Below are positions 6,972-14,453 of a DNA stretch of 27,368 nt, in pieces. A program made the translations under genes and the position numbers. The notes under the pieces are model-generated. The model searched no databases and was not told the DNA's origin. It was given only the letters and a program-made list of their open reading frames with translations. The stretch spans positions 1-27,368 of IMG/VR virus record IMGVR_UViG_3300020595_002102; one strand, written 5' to 3'. How positions within the stretch are numbered: position 1 is the first letter of the stretch; every line of letters starts with the position of its first letter. The stretch comes from a virus.

Positions 6972-7828
6972 TGAAAGTAGCGCTACTTTTACCAGGGTTT
7001 GTTAGAGACTTAAGTTATCTTAATGCCTTAAATGTTTTCTTAAATAACCATAAGAGTTATGATTTTGATTTATACACTAGTAGTTATGATATAGTAGGGC
7101 TGCCAACAAAATCTTCTATAAATCATACAAAATATAAAACTACTGAATCTTTTGTAGAACATAATTACATTTCTAAATTTAAAAAATGTGAATTAGATGA
7201 TTATGAGTCTTATAGTAAAGAGTGTTTACAGTTTGTAAATAAAAATAAATTATCATCTTTTATACAAAAATGCTCAAATGAGTTTTGGAAAAAATACAAC
7301 GCTAAGTTTAAAATAAAGGAAACTGAAGAAACACTTTTAGCAAATATATTTGCTCAGTGGAATAAGGTATATAAAACATATTGTTTACTAGATGATCCAG
7401 ATTCTTATGATATTATTATTAGATCTAGATACGATTATAATTTAAAAACAATGGACCTAAGCAAATATATTAATTTCTGTGATCAAGATAAAAAAACTAT
7501 AGTACATAAAATTACGTTATTAACAAATCAACCTAAGTTAGTCGGTGGTGATAATATTAAAATATTTCCTGTAGACGGATTTGCAATGGGAAATCCATAT
7601 ACTATGAAAATATATTGTTCTTTTGGAAAACCTGAAAATTTTATTAGGAATATAAAAGATCAAAATTTAAAATCAACTAATTGGTTTCAAGGAAAAGGTA
7701 AAGATATAAAATTAAGTAATGAGGGATCATTGTCTTACTGGTGTCACAATGTTAACGGACTTGATTATGCAAACATATCCGATAATCATTTGAAAAAATA
7801 TCCCAATATGAGAACGACTAAAGTATAA
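6971..7828 (+). CDS. Glycosyltransferase-like protein, AT-rich
   Basis: The 285-residue protein starts MKVALLLPGFVRDL and has DSYDIIIRSRYDYNL at 144-158. An N-terminal G-F/Q-x-R motif with a central R-S-R-x-D is seen in a poorly characterised group of glycosyltransferase-like proteins of marine bacteria and large viruses; R151/R153/D155 would line the nucleotide-sugar site. It starts in a TAATG overlap with the fusion gene, so both probably serve one sugar pathway. Composition stands out: the 60-base lines at 7201 and 7501 hold only 12 and 16 G+C, against 27 in the line at 9181. It may be a recent acquisition. The donor and acceptor are unknown. Confidence 0.6.
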   Translation: MKVALLLPGFVRDLSYLNALNVFLNNHKSYDFDLYTSSYDIVGLPTKSSINHTKYKTTESFVEHNYISKFKKCELDDYESYSKECLQFVNKNKLSSFIQKCSNEFWKKYNAKFKIKETEETLLANIFAQWNKVYKTYCLLDDPDSYDIIIRSRYDYNLKTMDLSKYINFCDQDKKTIVHKITLLTNQPKLVGGDNIKIFPVDGFAMGNPYTMKIYCSFGKPENFIRNIKDQNLKSTNWFQGKGKDIKLSNEGSLSYWCHNVNGLDYANISDNHLKKYPNMRTTKV

Positions 7829-7836
7829 ATTATTAT

Positions 7837-7913
<77 letters not shown>

Positions 7914-7931
7914 TTATTATAGGAGAAAGAA

Positions 7932-8366
7932 ATGTTATTTCTTGGATTAGGCGCAGTTGGTCTTACCTTAACTGCAATTGTTGGAGGTTGGGTTATTTAC
8001 GATCAACTTTTTAACAATACTGAAGAAGATACTACTGAAAGTGAAGTACCTACTATTGCTTATTATAGTGATGCTGAATGGTTTAGTGAACCTCAAGCTA
8101 CAATTAAATATCTAGTTGAAGATGACGAAGGCATTGATGCCCAGCTAACTCTTAACGCAGTTATGGATTGGGTAGAAGCAGACGAGCCGAATATCTGGAC
8201 GGGCGATTGGAACGTAAGAGTTTCAACTTGGAACGATGCCGGCGTAGTACAAATTAACGGTGATGCTTCTACTCTCATTAAAAATACCTATGATGATGTA
8301 GAAGTTCCTTACTTTACCGGCGACGGTTTTCTTGAAACAGCAATTATTGATTTGGAGTTTGCATAA
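7932..8366 (+). CDS. Membrane-anchored acidic hypothetical protein (144 aa)
   Basis: AGGAG (7921-7925) precedes the ATG by six bases. Residues 2-24 form one hydrophobic segment (LFLGLGAVGLTLTAIVGGWV) and the rest is a very acidic soluble domain with several Trp/Asp pairs (MDWVEADEPNIWTGDWNVRV). The lack of basic residues before the segment leaves topology unclear. No AXA or lipobox is present, so it is probably anchored rather than released. I do not recognise the domain. It follows the tRNA and is coupled by TAATG to the next gene. Confidence 0.6.
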   Translation: MLFLGLGAVGLTLTAIVGGWVIYDQLFNNTEEDTTESEVPTIAYYSDAEWFSEPQATIKYLVEDDEGIDAQLTLNAVMDWVEADEPNIWTGDWNVRVSTWNDAGVVQINGDASTLIKNTYDDVEVPYFTGDGFLETAIIDLEFA

Positions 8367-8566
8367 TGAATAATCGAATGAATAAAAATATCTCTAAAGA
8401 GTTTCGTAAACAGTTAGACCTACTAAATCGCTGGAAAAAGAAGCAAAATCCTAATGTTACTGTGTGGACTACTGTCAAGAATAGTGAAGGTAAAGAAACT
8501 TATAAGCATGAGCGGAAGAAGGCCAATGAGGCCTGGGGACAACCAGAACCATTCCGGATGAAGTAA
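8366..8566 (+). CDS. Small basic hypothetical protein (66 aa)
   Basis: It begins in the TAATG that ends the preceding gene and ends in the TAATG that begins the 2OG oxygenase gene. The product is highly basic (LDLLNRWKKKQNPN, KHERKKANEAWG), has no hydrophobic segment or cysteine, and ends QPEPFRMK. It could bind nucleic acid, but nothing in the sequence proves it. Similar short Lys-rich proteins occur in many T4-like phages without known function. Confidence 0.55.
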   Translation: MNNRMNKNISKEFRKQLDLLNRWKKKQNPNVTVWTTVKNSEGKETYKHERKKANEAWGQPEPFRMK

Positions 8567-9111
8567 TGGAAAAACTAGCTGACTATATTAAAGTTTATCA
8601 GAAAATAATGCCAGATGCCTTATGCGATAAACTCATTGAGCATTATGATAAGTCTGAAGACAAGATTGTACGTGATGATAAACTCATGAAGTTTAAAGAA
8701 ATTAATCTAATGGATGATGTATCTCTTCTAGAAGAGTTCAATCAAATGGCTGGTCTGATGGAATCAACATACCGGCAGTATATCCAAGATGTTTTTGGTT
8801 TATTTCCTAAAAAAATCTCGTATGAAGCACCTCGCGTGAAAAGATATGAACCAGGCGAAGGATACTTTGAATGGCATACTGATGTAGCCACGGCTGAGTC
8901 TGGTAAACGTATGCTTGTTATGTTTTGGTATCTAAATGATGTTAAGGAAGGTGGAGCGACTCAGTTCTTAATCAATGAAAAGGTCATGTCTGTTAAACCG
9001 CGTAAAGGTTCAGTTGTTTGTTTCCCGCCCTATTTCATGTATCCGCACAAGGGCGACGTCCCAATTAGTGAACCGAAATATGTAGTAAGCTCATATATAA
9101 ATTTAGCGTAA
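8566..9111 (+). CDS. 2-oxoglutarate/Fe(II)-dependent oxygenase
   Basis: The 181-residue protein carries the iron facial triad of the prolyl-hydroxylase-type 2OG-Fe(II) fold. H104 and D106 lie in FEWHTDV, H161 in YPHKGD, and K171, ten residues later, would hold the 2-oxoglutarate carboxylate. The spacing and VKRYEPGEGYFEWHTD match the 2OG-FeII_Oxy_3 family, common in marine myoviruses. It uses oxygen and 2-oxoglutarate to hydroxylate an unknown substrate. The final KYVVSSYI strand completes the jelly roll, so the protein is full length. It is the last gene of a TAATG-linked trio and precedes GMP reductase. Confidence 0.85.
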   Translation: MEKLADYIKVYQKIMPDALCDKLIEHYDKSEDKIVRDDKLMKFKEINLMDDVSLLEEFNQMAGLMESTYRQYIQDVFGLFPKKISYEAPRVKRYEPGEGYFEWHTDVATAESGKRMLVMFWYLNDVKEGGATQFLINEKVMSVKPRKGSVVCFPPYFMYPHKGDVPISEPKYVVSSYINLA

Positions 9112-9127
9112 CATAAGAGAGGCAACA

Positions 9128-10237
9128 ATGCACATTGAGAGTGATATCAAACTAGACTACTCGGACGTTCTCCTTCGCCCCAAGCGTTCAACACTAACGT
9201 CTAGAAAGGAGGTCAAGCTTACTCGAGCATTTGCATTTCCTCATTCACAACGAAAGATCGACGTCAATCCTATTATCGCAGCTAATATGGATGGCGTCGG
9301 TACTTTTGAGATGCTCAAGGTTCTTGCAGAAGACAACATGCTTGTAGCACTCAACAAATCGTACACCGCAGAAGAACTTCGCGATATGTACAGTCATGCA
9401 GCTATAAAAGATAGCAATCGCATGAAAGAAAGTCTTTGCCTAACCATTGGCATGCAAGATGCTGATTATGAAAAAGTCAAAGAGCTTAAAGATAAATTCC
9501 CTATTATTTGTATTGATACTCCAAACGGTTACATGGAGAAGTATGTTCAGTTTGTAAAGTCTATCCGTGAGCTTTGTGGTGTCAACAACATTATCATTGC
9601 AGGTAACGTGGTTACTGCCGATCAGACACAGGAGTTGATTCTAAATGGAGCTGACGTGGTTAAAGTGGGCATTGGTCCTGGATCTGTTTGTACTACTCGT
9701 ATTGTTACTGGTGTTGGGTATCCGCAACTATCGACGGTTATCGAGTGCGCTGATGCCGCTCATGGGCTTGGCGGTCATGTTGTTGCTGACGGTGGTTGCA
9801 CTTCTCCGGGAGATGTAGCTAAGGCATTCGCTGCAGGTGCAGACTTTGTAATGCTAGGTGGTATGCTGGCAGGTCATGATGAAGGTGGCGGTGAACCTGT
9901 ACATAAATATATTCATAATAACGAGTACTACTTTGTAAAAGACGATGAGTCATATAAGCCGGTTATTGACCGTAAAGAGTTTCGTCAGTTCTATGGCATG
10001 TCATCTAATACAGCTAACAAAAAGCATGCAGGCGGTTTAAAAAACTATCGTGCATCAGAAGGTCGTGATATTCTTGTACCATACCGTGGTGCAGTAGCAG
10101 ATACAGTACAATATATCCTGGGCGGTCTCAGGTCCACCTGTACGTACGTAGGAGCAAAGCAGATCAAAGACCTAACCAAGTGTGCTACATTTATTAAAGT
10201 AAACAATCAGTATAACAGGGTATACGAAAATGCTTAA
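9128..10237 (+). CDS. guaC: GMP reductase
   Basis: The protein would convert GMP to IMP with NADPH, moving guanine nucleotides from host RNA breakdown back to the purine pool. It aligns from memory almost end to end with E. coli Gua[30 protein letters not shown], the catalytic loop [11 protein letters not shown] (181-191, C188), [14 protein letters not shown] (221-234), [13 protein letters not shown], and [14 protein letters not shown]. There is no CBS domain, and the GuaC-style C-terminus separates it from IMP dehydrogenase. At 369 residues it is about 22 longer than the bacterial enzyme; the extra part lies near 256-287, between the LAGH and FYGMSS motifs. GAGAGG (9117-9122) fits the start. 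Its last codons overlap the heme oxygenase gene by 8 bases. Confidence 0.93.
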   Translation: MHIESDIKLDYSDVLLRPKRSTLTSRKEVKLTRAFAFPHSQRKIDVNPIIAANMDGVGTFEMLKVLAEDNMLVALNKSYTAEELRDMYSHAAIKDSNRMKESLCLTIGMQDADYEKVKELKDKFPIICIDTPNGYMEKYVQFVKSIRELCGVNNIIIAGNVVTADQTQELILNGADVVKVGIGPGSVCTTRIVTGVGYPQLSTVIECADAAHGLGGHVVADGGCTSPGDVAKAFAAGADFVMLGGMLAGHDEGGGEPVHKYIHNNEYYFVKDDESYKPVIDRKEFRQFYGMSSNTANKKHAGGLKNYRASEGRDILVPYRGAVADTVQYILGGLRSTCTYVGAKQIKDLTKCATFIKVNNQYNRVYENA

Positions 10238-10802
10238 TCTTCGTGAACTAACTATGGAACAGCATAAAAATGCTGAACGTACAAAATTTGCTAAAAAACT
10301 TGTTTCAGGTAAAATTCGTCGATCCGAATATACTGCCTATCTTTGTAATATGTGGAGGATATACAGCTGTCTAGAAATGTGTGCGGTCAAATTTAATCTT
10401 TTTGAAGGGATTGAAGCAATTAAGCGGGCAAAGCTTATTAAGATGGATTACTTGGAGATAGTCGGATTAAAAAAAGAATTGACTGATCATGTTTATACGT
10501 GTAATACTACACTTAAGTACATAGAATATTTGTCTTCTTTACAAGATCCTGAAAAACTTTTAGCACATATTTACGTACGTCATATGGGAGACTTATCCGG
10601 TGGTCAGATAATTGCTGATAAGTTAAAAGGTAAGTTTCCAGCTAGATTTTATATGTTTGATGATGATGTTGATGTCTTAAAAGATAAGTTAAGAGAGAAG
10701 TTAAATAATAATATGACAGATGAGGCAAAAATTGCCTTTGACTTCGCTAAGAATTTATTTGCAGAACTGGAAAATATCGATGATCTGGAATCGATTGATT
10801 GA
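10230..10802 (+). CDS. Heme oxygenase (biliverdin-forming)
   Basis: The 190-residue all-helical protein has the two hallmarks of canonical heme oxygenases: a proximal heme ligand H12 in EQHKNAE near the N-terminus and the distal-helix signature YVRHMGDLSGGQ (115-126), including D121, which corresponds to the catalytic Asp of the human enzyme. It opens heme to biliverdin IX-alpha, CO and iron. It is shorter than cyanobacterial HO1 (about 240) mainly at the C-terminus. It overlaps guaC by 8 bases and the bilin reductase gene by 23 bases, so heme cleavage and bilin reduction are probably co-translated. Reducing power (ferredoxin) is not encoded in the window. Confidence 0.92.
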   Translation: MLNLRELTMEQHKNAERTKFAKKLVSGKIRRSEYTAYLCNMWRIYSCLEMCAVKFNLFEGIEAIKRAKLIKMDYLEIVGLKKELTDHVYTCNTTLKYIEYLSSLQDPEKLLAHIYVRHMGDLSGGQIIADKLKGKFPARFYMFDDDVDVLKDKLREKLNNNMTDEAKIAFDFAKNLFAELENIDDLESID

Positions 10803-11460
10803 GATCCAAAACTTTTTAGAAAACAAATTTAATAATACTGGTAAAGAGATTGCTGAACCTGGAATGGATAGGTTCAATCAACCTGGATGGGTTAATCGGG
10901 TTTGGACTTCTGAATCTTATCGTCGAGCACACATTGATGTAGTTGATGCTAGAGAGACCAAAAAGCTTTGGATGATGCATGTCTGTATCTTTCCTCATCT
11001 TAATAGTGATGCACCAATCTTTGGATTTGATGTTATTGCTGGAAAGAATAAAATTACTGGCGCCTTTTTTGATTATAGTCCAACCACTGATGTAAATCAT
11101 CCAATGGTTAATTGGTTTGGTAATACTATGGCTAAGTACGGTTATAATAAGACTAGAACACTTCCTGAGTGGGCACAAAAGATTTTTAGTAAACATATGG
11201 TTGCTGCTGGTAACGTATCAGAAGAATCTGAAATAAATATGATTACTGATATGGTCGACGAAGGTTTGACATATTACCTAAATAACGTAGGAAACCATAA
11301 AGGAGCTTTTGTCTACGATCATATGGGACAGTTAGCTCAGAACAGATATGCTAAATACCAAAAGCAAAACCCGCACACTCCTAGGACTATGGCTTCACTA
11401 GGATTGGATGAAGATGACGTGAAGCTTTTTATTGATAAATGTTTATTTCCTGAGGTTTAA
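10780..11460 (+). CDS. Ferredoxin-dependent bilin reductase (PcyX/PebS/PcyA family)
   Basis: The 226-residue protein fits the ferredoxin-dependent bilin reductase fold, which reduces biliverdin to coloured bilins. Diagnostic stretches are WTSESYRRAHIDV, MMHVCIFPHLNSDAPIFGFD with D77 at the position of the catalytic Asp of PcyA/PebS, TGAFFDYSPTTD, and a C-terminal helix region QNRYAKYQKQNPHTPR..ASLG then FIDKCLFPEV. D180 (FVYDHMGQL) is a candidate for the second Asp used by phycoerythrobilin-forming enzymes. Which bilin is made cannot be decided here. The start was set at ATG 10780 (GGAAAA at 10769-10774); a longer frame from 10720 would only run through the heme oxygenase gene. Viral relatives known to me are PebS, PcyX and cyanophage PcyA. 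Confidence 0.88.
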   Translation: MIWNRLIEIQNFLENKFNNTGKEIAEPGMDRFNQPGWVNRVWTSESYRRAHIDVVDARETKKLWMMHVCIFPHLNSDAPIFGFDVIAGKNKITGAFFDYSPTTDVNHPMVNWFGNTMAKYGYNKTRTLPEWAQKIFSKHMVAAGNVSEESEINMITDMVDEGLTYYLNNVGNHKGAFVYDHMGQLAQNRYAKYQKQNPHTPRTMASLGLDEDDVKLFIDKCLFPEV

Positions 11461-11461
11461 T

Positions 11462-11695
11462 ATGCCAGTCTACACCGTAAAGAATAAAGAGACCGAAGAA
11501 GTTGTGGATGTTAACTGCCCTTATATAGAATTAGAAGAATTCTTGAAAGAAAACCAAGAATGGATTCAGCTGCTAAAAATGCCTGCCACTATTGGTGGAA
11601 CAGTATCTACCCTAAGACAAGCAGGTCAAGGGTGGCAAGATGTTTTAAGCAAAATTAAAAAAGGTTCTGGTAAGGAAAATAATGTTAATGTCTAA
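11462..11695 (+). CDS. FmdB-like small protein without zinc cysteines
   Basis: The 77-residue protein starts MPVYTVKNKETEEVVDV and continues ELEEFLKENQEW, then a weakly conserved P-rich middle and a GWQDVLSKIKKGSG end. This is the layout of the short FmdB-like (putative regulatory) proteins found beside replication genes in T4-like marine phages. The zinc-ribbon cysteine pairs of bacterial FmdB are missing: there is a single Cys (C18). GAGG (11452-11455) favours ATG 11462; an in-frame upstream ATG (11432) lies inside the bilin reductase gene. It overlaps phoH by 14 bases. Confidence 0.7.
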   Translation: MPVYTVKNKETEEVVDVNCPYIELEEFLKENQEWIQLLKMPATIGGTVSTLRQAGQGWQDVLSKIKKGSGKENNVNV

Positions 11696-12383
11696 GCAAA
11701 AAGGTGTCAGATCCTTGAAGCTGAAACTCGAAGACCTACCTGAGATCGAACCTATTACAGAAACACAAAAAAAAGTGTTTACAAGCTTCGAAAAAGGTGA
11801 TAATATAGTACTTGCAGGTTCGGCAGGTACCGGAAAAACATTTGTAGCGCTATTCCTCGCTCTTGAAGAAGTTTTGGATAGAGAAACGCCTTATGATAAA
11901 GTCGTATTGGTTAGATCAATTGTACCTACACGGGACATTGGTTACTTGCCTGGGAATGAAGATGAAAAGAAAGATGCTTATACCGGCCCCTACCGCTCTA
12001 TCTGTGATGAACTATTCAGTGAAGGTGATGCCTGGAATAAGCTCGTACAATCCGGAATTATTAAGTTCGAGTCTACATCTTTCATTCGAGGGACCACGTT
12101 TAATAATTCGATAGTGATCGTAGATGAAATGCAGAACCTTAACTTTCATGAGTTGGACTCTGTGATCACTCGTGTCGGTAGAGAATGCCGAGTCATCTTA
12201 TCAGGTGATTACTACCAATCTGACTTTGATAAAGAAAAAGACAGAGACGGCATACTCAAGTTTCTAACCATTGTAGAGCAAATGAAAGACTTTGAAATCT
12301 TTGAGTTTGGTTGGAAGGACATTGTCAGGTCAGGCATTGTTCGTGATTATATTATGACCAAGGAAATGCTAAAAGTCAAATGA
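11682..12383 (+). CDS. phoH: PhoH-like P-loop ATPase
   Basis: The 233-residue protein is a single PhoH domain. It has TETQKKVFTSFEKGDNIVLA, Walker A GSAGTGKT (46-53), VLVRSIVPTRDIGYLPG (76-91), Walker B IVIVDEMQN (144-152) and the sensor-like ILSGDYYQSD (172-181). PhoH is among the most common auxiliary genes in marine phages. It is phosphate-starvation inducible in bacteria and probably acts in RNA metabolism, but its phage role is unproven. No PIN or KH domain is fused. AAGGA (11672-11676) fits ATG 11682; ATG 11688 is an alternative. Confidence 0.92.
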   Translation: MLMSKQKGVRSLKLKLEDLPEIEPITETQKKVFTSFEKGDNIVLAGSAGTGKTFVALFLALEEVLDRETPYDKVVLVRSIVPTRDIGYLPGNEDEKKDAYTGPYRSICDELFSEGDAWNKLVQSGIIKFESTSFIRGTTFNNSIVIVDEMQNLNFHELDSVITRVGRECRVILSGDYYQSDFDKEKDRDGILKFLTIVEQMKDFEIFEFGWKDIVRSGIVRDYIMTKEMLKVK

Positions 12384-12395
12384 AAGGATAAGACA

Positions 12396-12578
12396 TTGGC
12401 TAAGTTTTCGCGTTTTGACCCGCGTAATAAAAAGAATGGACGTCATAAAAAAATGACTATTGAACAATATCCAAAAGGATCCAAACGGTCAGATGTGGAT
12501 AATGAGGATGATAAGTATCTTCGTAAGTACAAAAAAATTGATTATTATGATGACACTGATGAGGAGTTTGTAAGGTAA
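12396..12578 (+). CDS. Small basic hypothetical protein (60 aa), TTG start
   Basis: The start is TTG 12396 with AAAGGA (12383-12388) seven bases upstream; no ATG fits the reading frame as well. The N-terminal half is strongly basic (KFSRFDPRNKKNGRHKK) and the C-terminal half strongly acidic (KKIDYYDDTDEEF). There is no hydrophobic core, so it may be disordered or bind nucleic acid. It ends in a TAATG shared with the cupin gene. The function is unknown. Confidence 0.6.
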   Translation: MAKFSRFDPRNKKNGRHKKMTIEQYPKGSKRSDVDNEDDKYLRKYKKIDYYDDTDEEFVR

Positions 12579-12928
12579 TGATTGCCGGTAAAGTATGGGG
12601 TTCCACGGAACTAATTGAAGCTAACGGTGCACTTGAGTTTCACCGTATCTTCACCAAGAAAGGTGGAGTGTGTTCCAAGCACAAACATGAGTATAAATGG
12701 AACGGATTCTTCGTGGAATCTGGTTACCTGCTTATTCGCGTATGGCAGAATGATTATGATTTAGTCGATGAGACTATCGTAGGTCCAGGCGAATGGACCA
12801 AAGTAAAGCCTGGTGTCTATCACCAGTTTGAGTGTATTGAAGACTGCGTGGCCTTTGAGGTCTACTGGGCAGAATTTTCACATAATGATATCGTTAGGGA
12901 AACCGTTGGATACTCGTCGGACGTTTGA
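12578..12928 (+). CDS. Cupin-fold protein
   Basis: The 116-residue protein is a single cupin barrel. The first cupin motif appears as CSKHKHEYKWNGFFVESGYLLI with probable metal ligands H35 and H37. The second is PGEWTKVKPGVYHQFE with H82. Small cupins of this sort in phages are often linked to sugar or nucleotide-sugar genes, and here one lies 1.5 kb before the cytidylyltransferase-cupin fusion. The reaction is unknown. Its last 23 bases overlap the nuclease gene. Confidence 0.75.
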   Translation: MIAGKVWGSTELIEANGALEFHRIFTKKGGVCSKHKHEYKWNGFFVESGYLLIRVWQNDYDLVDETIVGPGEWTKVKPGVYHQFECIEDCVAFEVYWAEFSHNDIVRETVGYSSDV

Positions 12929-13610
12929 ACACGTTAAAGTTCACTTTGATTATGATGACCTTCTTTCAGAAACAACTGATAATGGTCGCATGTACCTAAC
13001 TGAGGACCGTAAAAAATACCCGTCTATTACTACTGTCCTCTCTATTCTTTCTCGTGCTGGTATTGCTGCATGGCGTAAACGTGTAGGTGACGAAGAAGCA
13101 GACCGCGTTTCTCGTATTGCTACTACTCGTGGTTCAGCCGTTCACCAGATCGTAGAGGACTATATAGATAATAAGCCAGACTATGATGCTGGTTATTTTC
13201 CTAATATTCTAGATAACTTCTTTGATCTTAAAAGCATCATTGATAAGCGTCTAGGTAAAGTCTACGCACAAGAGCAGCCACTGTACTCGCACCACCTAGG
13301 TGTGGCAGGTCGTGTTGACTGTGTAGCAGAGTTTGATGGTAAACTATCCATCATTGATTTTAAAACATCTAAACGACGTAAGACTCGTAGCAATTGCTAC
13401 AGTTATTTTATGCAAGAAGCTGCTTACGCAATCATGTGGGAGGAGCGGACCGGCATGCCGATTACGCAACTCGTGACGATTATGTCAGTAGACAATGATC
13501 ATCCACTTGTTTTCGTAGAACAACGTGACGATTGGACGGAGAAGCTTAATGCAACCATCGAACAATACCGAGGAGAACAGGCTCAAGCCTCAGAAAATCA
13601 CACCAGTTAA
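12906..13610 (+). CDS. PD-(D/E)XK exonuclease (Cas4/RecB-like)
   Basis: The protein of about 234 residues has KKYPSITTVLSILS, RGSAVHQIVEDYI, VYAQEQPLYSHHLGVAGRVDCVAEFDGKLSIIDFKTSK and YFMQEAAYAIMW. These make a PD-(D/E)XK nuclease: the Asp of GRVDCVAE, the D and K of IDFKTSK, and a Gln/Tyr helix after them, as in RecB- and Cas4-like enzymes. Marine T4-like phages carry this protein near recombination genes, where it probably processes DNA ends. TTG 12906 with AGGGA (12896-12900) just upstream gives an N-terminus MDTRRTF like other family members. ATG 12885 is possible but has no ribosome binding site. Confidence 0.82.
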   Translation: MDTRRTFEHVKVHFDYDDLLSETTDNGRMYLTEDRKKYPSITTVLSILSRAGIAAWRKRVGDEEADRVSRIATTRGSAVHQIVEDYIDNKPDYDAGYFPNILDNFFDLKSIIDKRLGKVYAQEQPLYSHHLGVAGRVDCVAEFDGKLSIIDFKTSKRRKTRSNCYSYFMQEAAYAIMWEERTGMPITQLVTIMSVDNDHPLVFVEQRDDWTEKLNATIEQYRGEQAQASENHTS

Positions 13611-13836
13611 GTCTGATGTTAGGTATTACACTGTTGATGGGACTTTTTGTTCCATCAATATGTGTCTAGAAAAATTTGATACTGTTACAGCTGTAGAAAA
13701 GAAAGCACGTAATGGTCAAGCGTATAGCCAATATTTCCATGTGTGTAATGAATGTAACAGGAAATATGAAACCTCACGAAATAAAAGCGATACGTCTAAT
13801 GCTAGACGCGAAGCTGAACTGAAAGGTAAAGTATGA
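13549..13836 (+). CDS. Hypothetical protein with possible zinc-binding cysteines (95 aa)
   Basis: ATG 13549 has GGAGAA (13538-13543) at good spacing and overlaps the nuclease gene by 62 bases. The N-terminal 20 residues are polar; then come VRYYTVDGTFCSINMCLEKF and YFHVCNECNRKYETSR. The cysteines F-C-S, M-C-L and VCNECN could form one zinc site (CX4C ... CX2C), which would suit a nucleic-acid-binding or assembly role. That is inference. The long overlap is unusual, and a shorter start inside the unique part cannot be excluded, although no later ATG before residue 40 fits. It ends in an ATGA with the ClpP-like gene. Confidence 0.55.
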   Translation: MQPSNNTEENRLKPQKITPVKSDVRYYTVDGTFCSINMCLEKFDTVTAVEKKARNGQAYSQYFHVCNECNRKYETSRNKSDTSNARREAELKGKV

Positions 13837-14453
13837 ATATGGACCCGTTTGCTCCACTAGATGAAATGCTAGGTATGGGACAAAAGAATAAAAACATTTT
13901 CTCTGGTAAGTCTCTTGTTCAGCAGCATGATCTTTATCTAACAGGTGAGATTAAGTCTGCTGAACATTACACTGATTGGTTTGAACTTCTTCGCTCTGCG
14001 GGTAAATCAGATATTATTAAAATCCATATCAATTGTTATGGGGGTGATTTGTTTACTGCTATTCAATTGATGCGCTGTATCACAGAGTCTAATGGTAATA
14101 TTGTAACTTCTGTAGAAGGCGCATGTATGTCTGCTGCTACCATGATCTTCCTGGCATCAGAGTCTTTTGAGGTGTCTGATCACTCTGCCTTTATGTTCCA
14201 CAACTACTCTGGCATTACTATTGGTAAAGGCGGAGAGATGTACGAGCAGATTAACTTTGAAAAGAAGTGGTTCAATAAGTTAGTTAATAACATCTATAAA
14301 GACTTCTTGACAGAAGAAGAAATTAAGGACATTGAGCACGGCAAAGACCTATGGCTAGACGGCGATGAAGTCGTTATCCGTTTGAAGAAAATGGGTAAGT
14401 TTGAGGTTGAAAAACAGCTTAGCCTAGAATTAGGTGAAGAAGATGATGAATGA
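13833..14453 (+). CDS. ClpP-like serine protease
   Basis: The 206-residue protein matches the ClpP/crotonase-fold protease. INCYGGDLFTAIQLM (66-80) is the oxyanion-side glycine motif. S100 in EGACMSAATMIFLAS is the nucleophile, H123 in FMFHNYS the general base, and D172 in GKDLWLDGDEV the probable third residue, so the triad looks intact. No Clp ATPase is in the window. Phage ClpP-like proteins may act on host proteins with host ClpX/ClpA, or as capsid maturation proteases. This one lies among replication and sugar genes, away from any visible capsid gene. The C-terminus is very acidic (GEEDDE). Confidence 0.88.
   Translation: MNMDPFAPLDEMLGMGQKNKNIFSGKSLVQQHDLYLTGEIKSAEHYTDWFELLRSAGKSDIIKIHINCYGGDLFTAIQLMRCITESNGNIVTSVEGACMSAATMIFLASESFEVSDHSAFMFHNYSGITIGKGGEMYEQINFEKKWFNKLVNNIYKDFLTEEEIKDIEHGKDLWLDGDEVVIRLKKMGKFEVEKQLSLELGEEDDE

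Noticed and set aside
7801-7836. T4-type late promoter (TATAAAT) before the tRNA
   Set aside because: GTATAAATTA lies at 7823-7832 but differs from the late consensus TATAAATA and is in an AT-rich stretch where such matches are expected by chance.
10720-10779. Longer start for the bilin reductase at 10720
   Set aside because: The extra 20 residues lie wholly in the heme oxygenase coding sequence and have no family resemblance. ATG 10780 gives a normal family length with a plausible ribosome binding site.
12813-12905. Longer nuclease start inside the cupin gene
   Set aside because: The residues encoded before 12906 are an out-of-frame reading of the cupin gene and do not resemble nuclease N-termini; the ribosome binding site is at 12896-12900.
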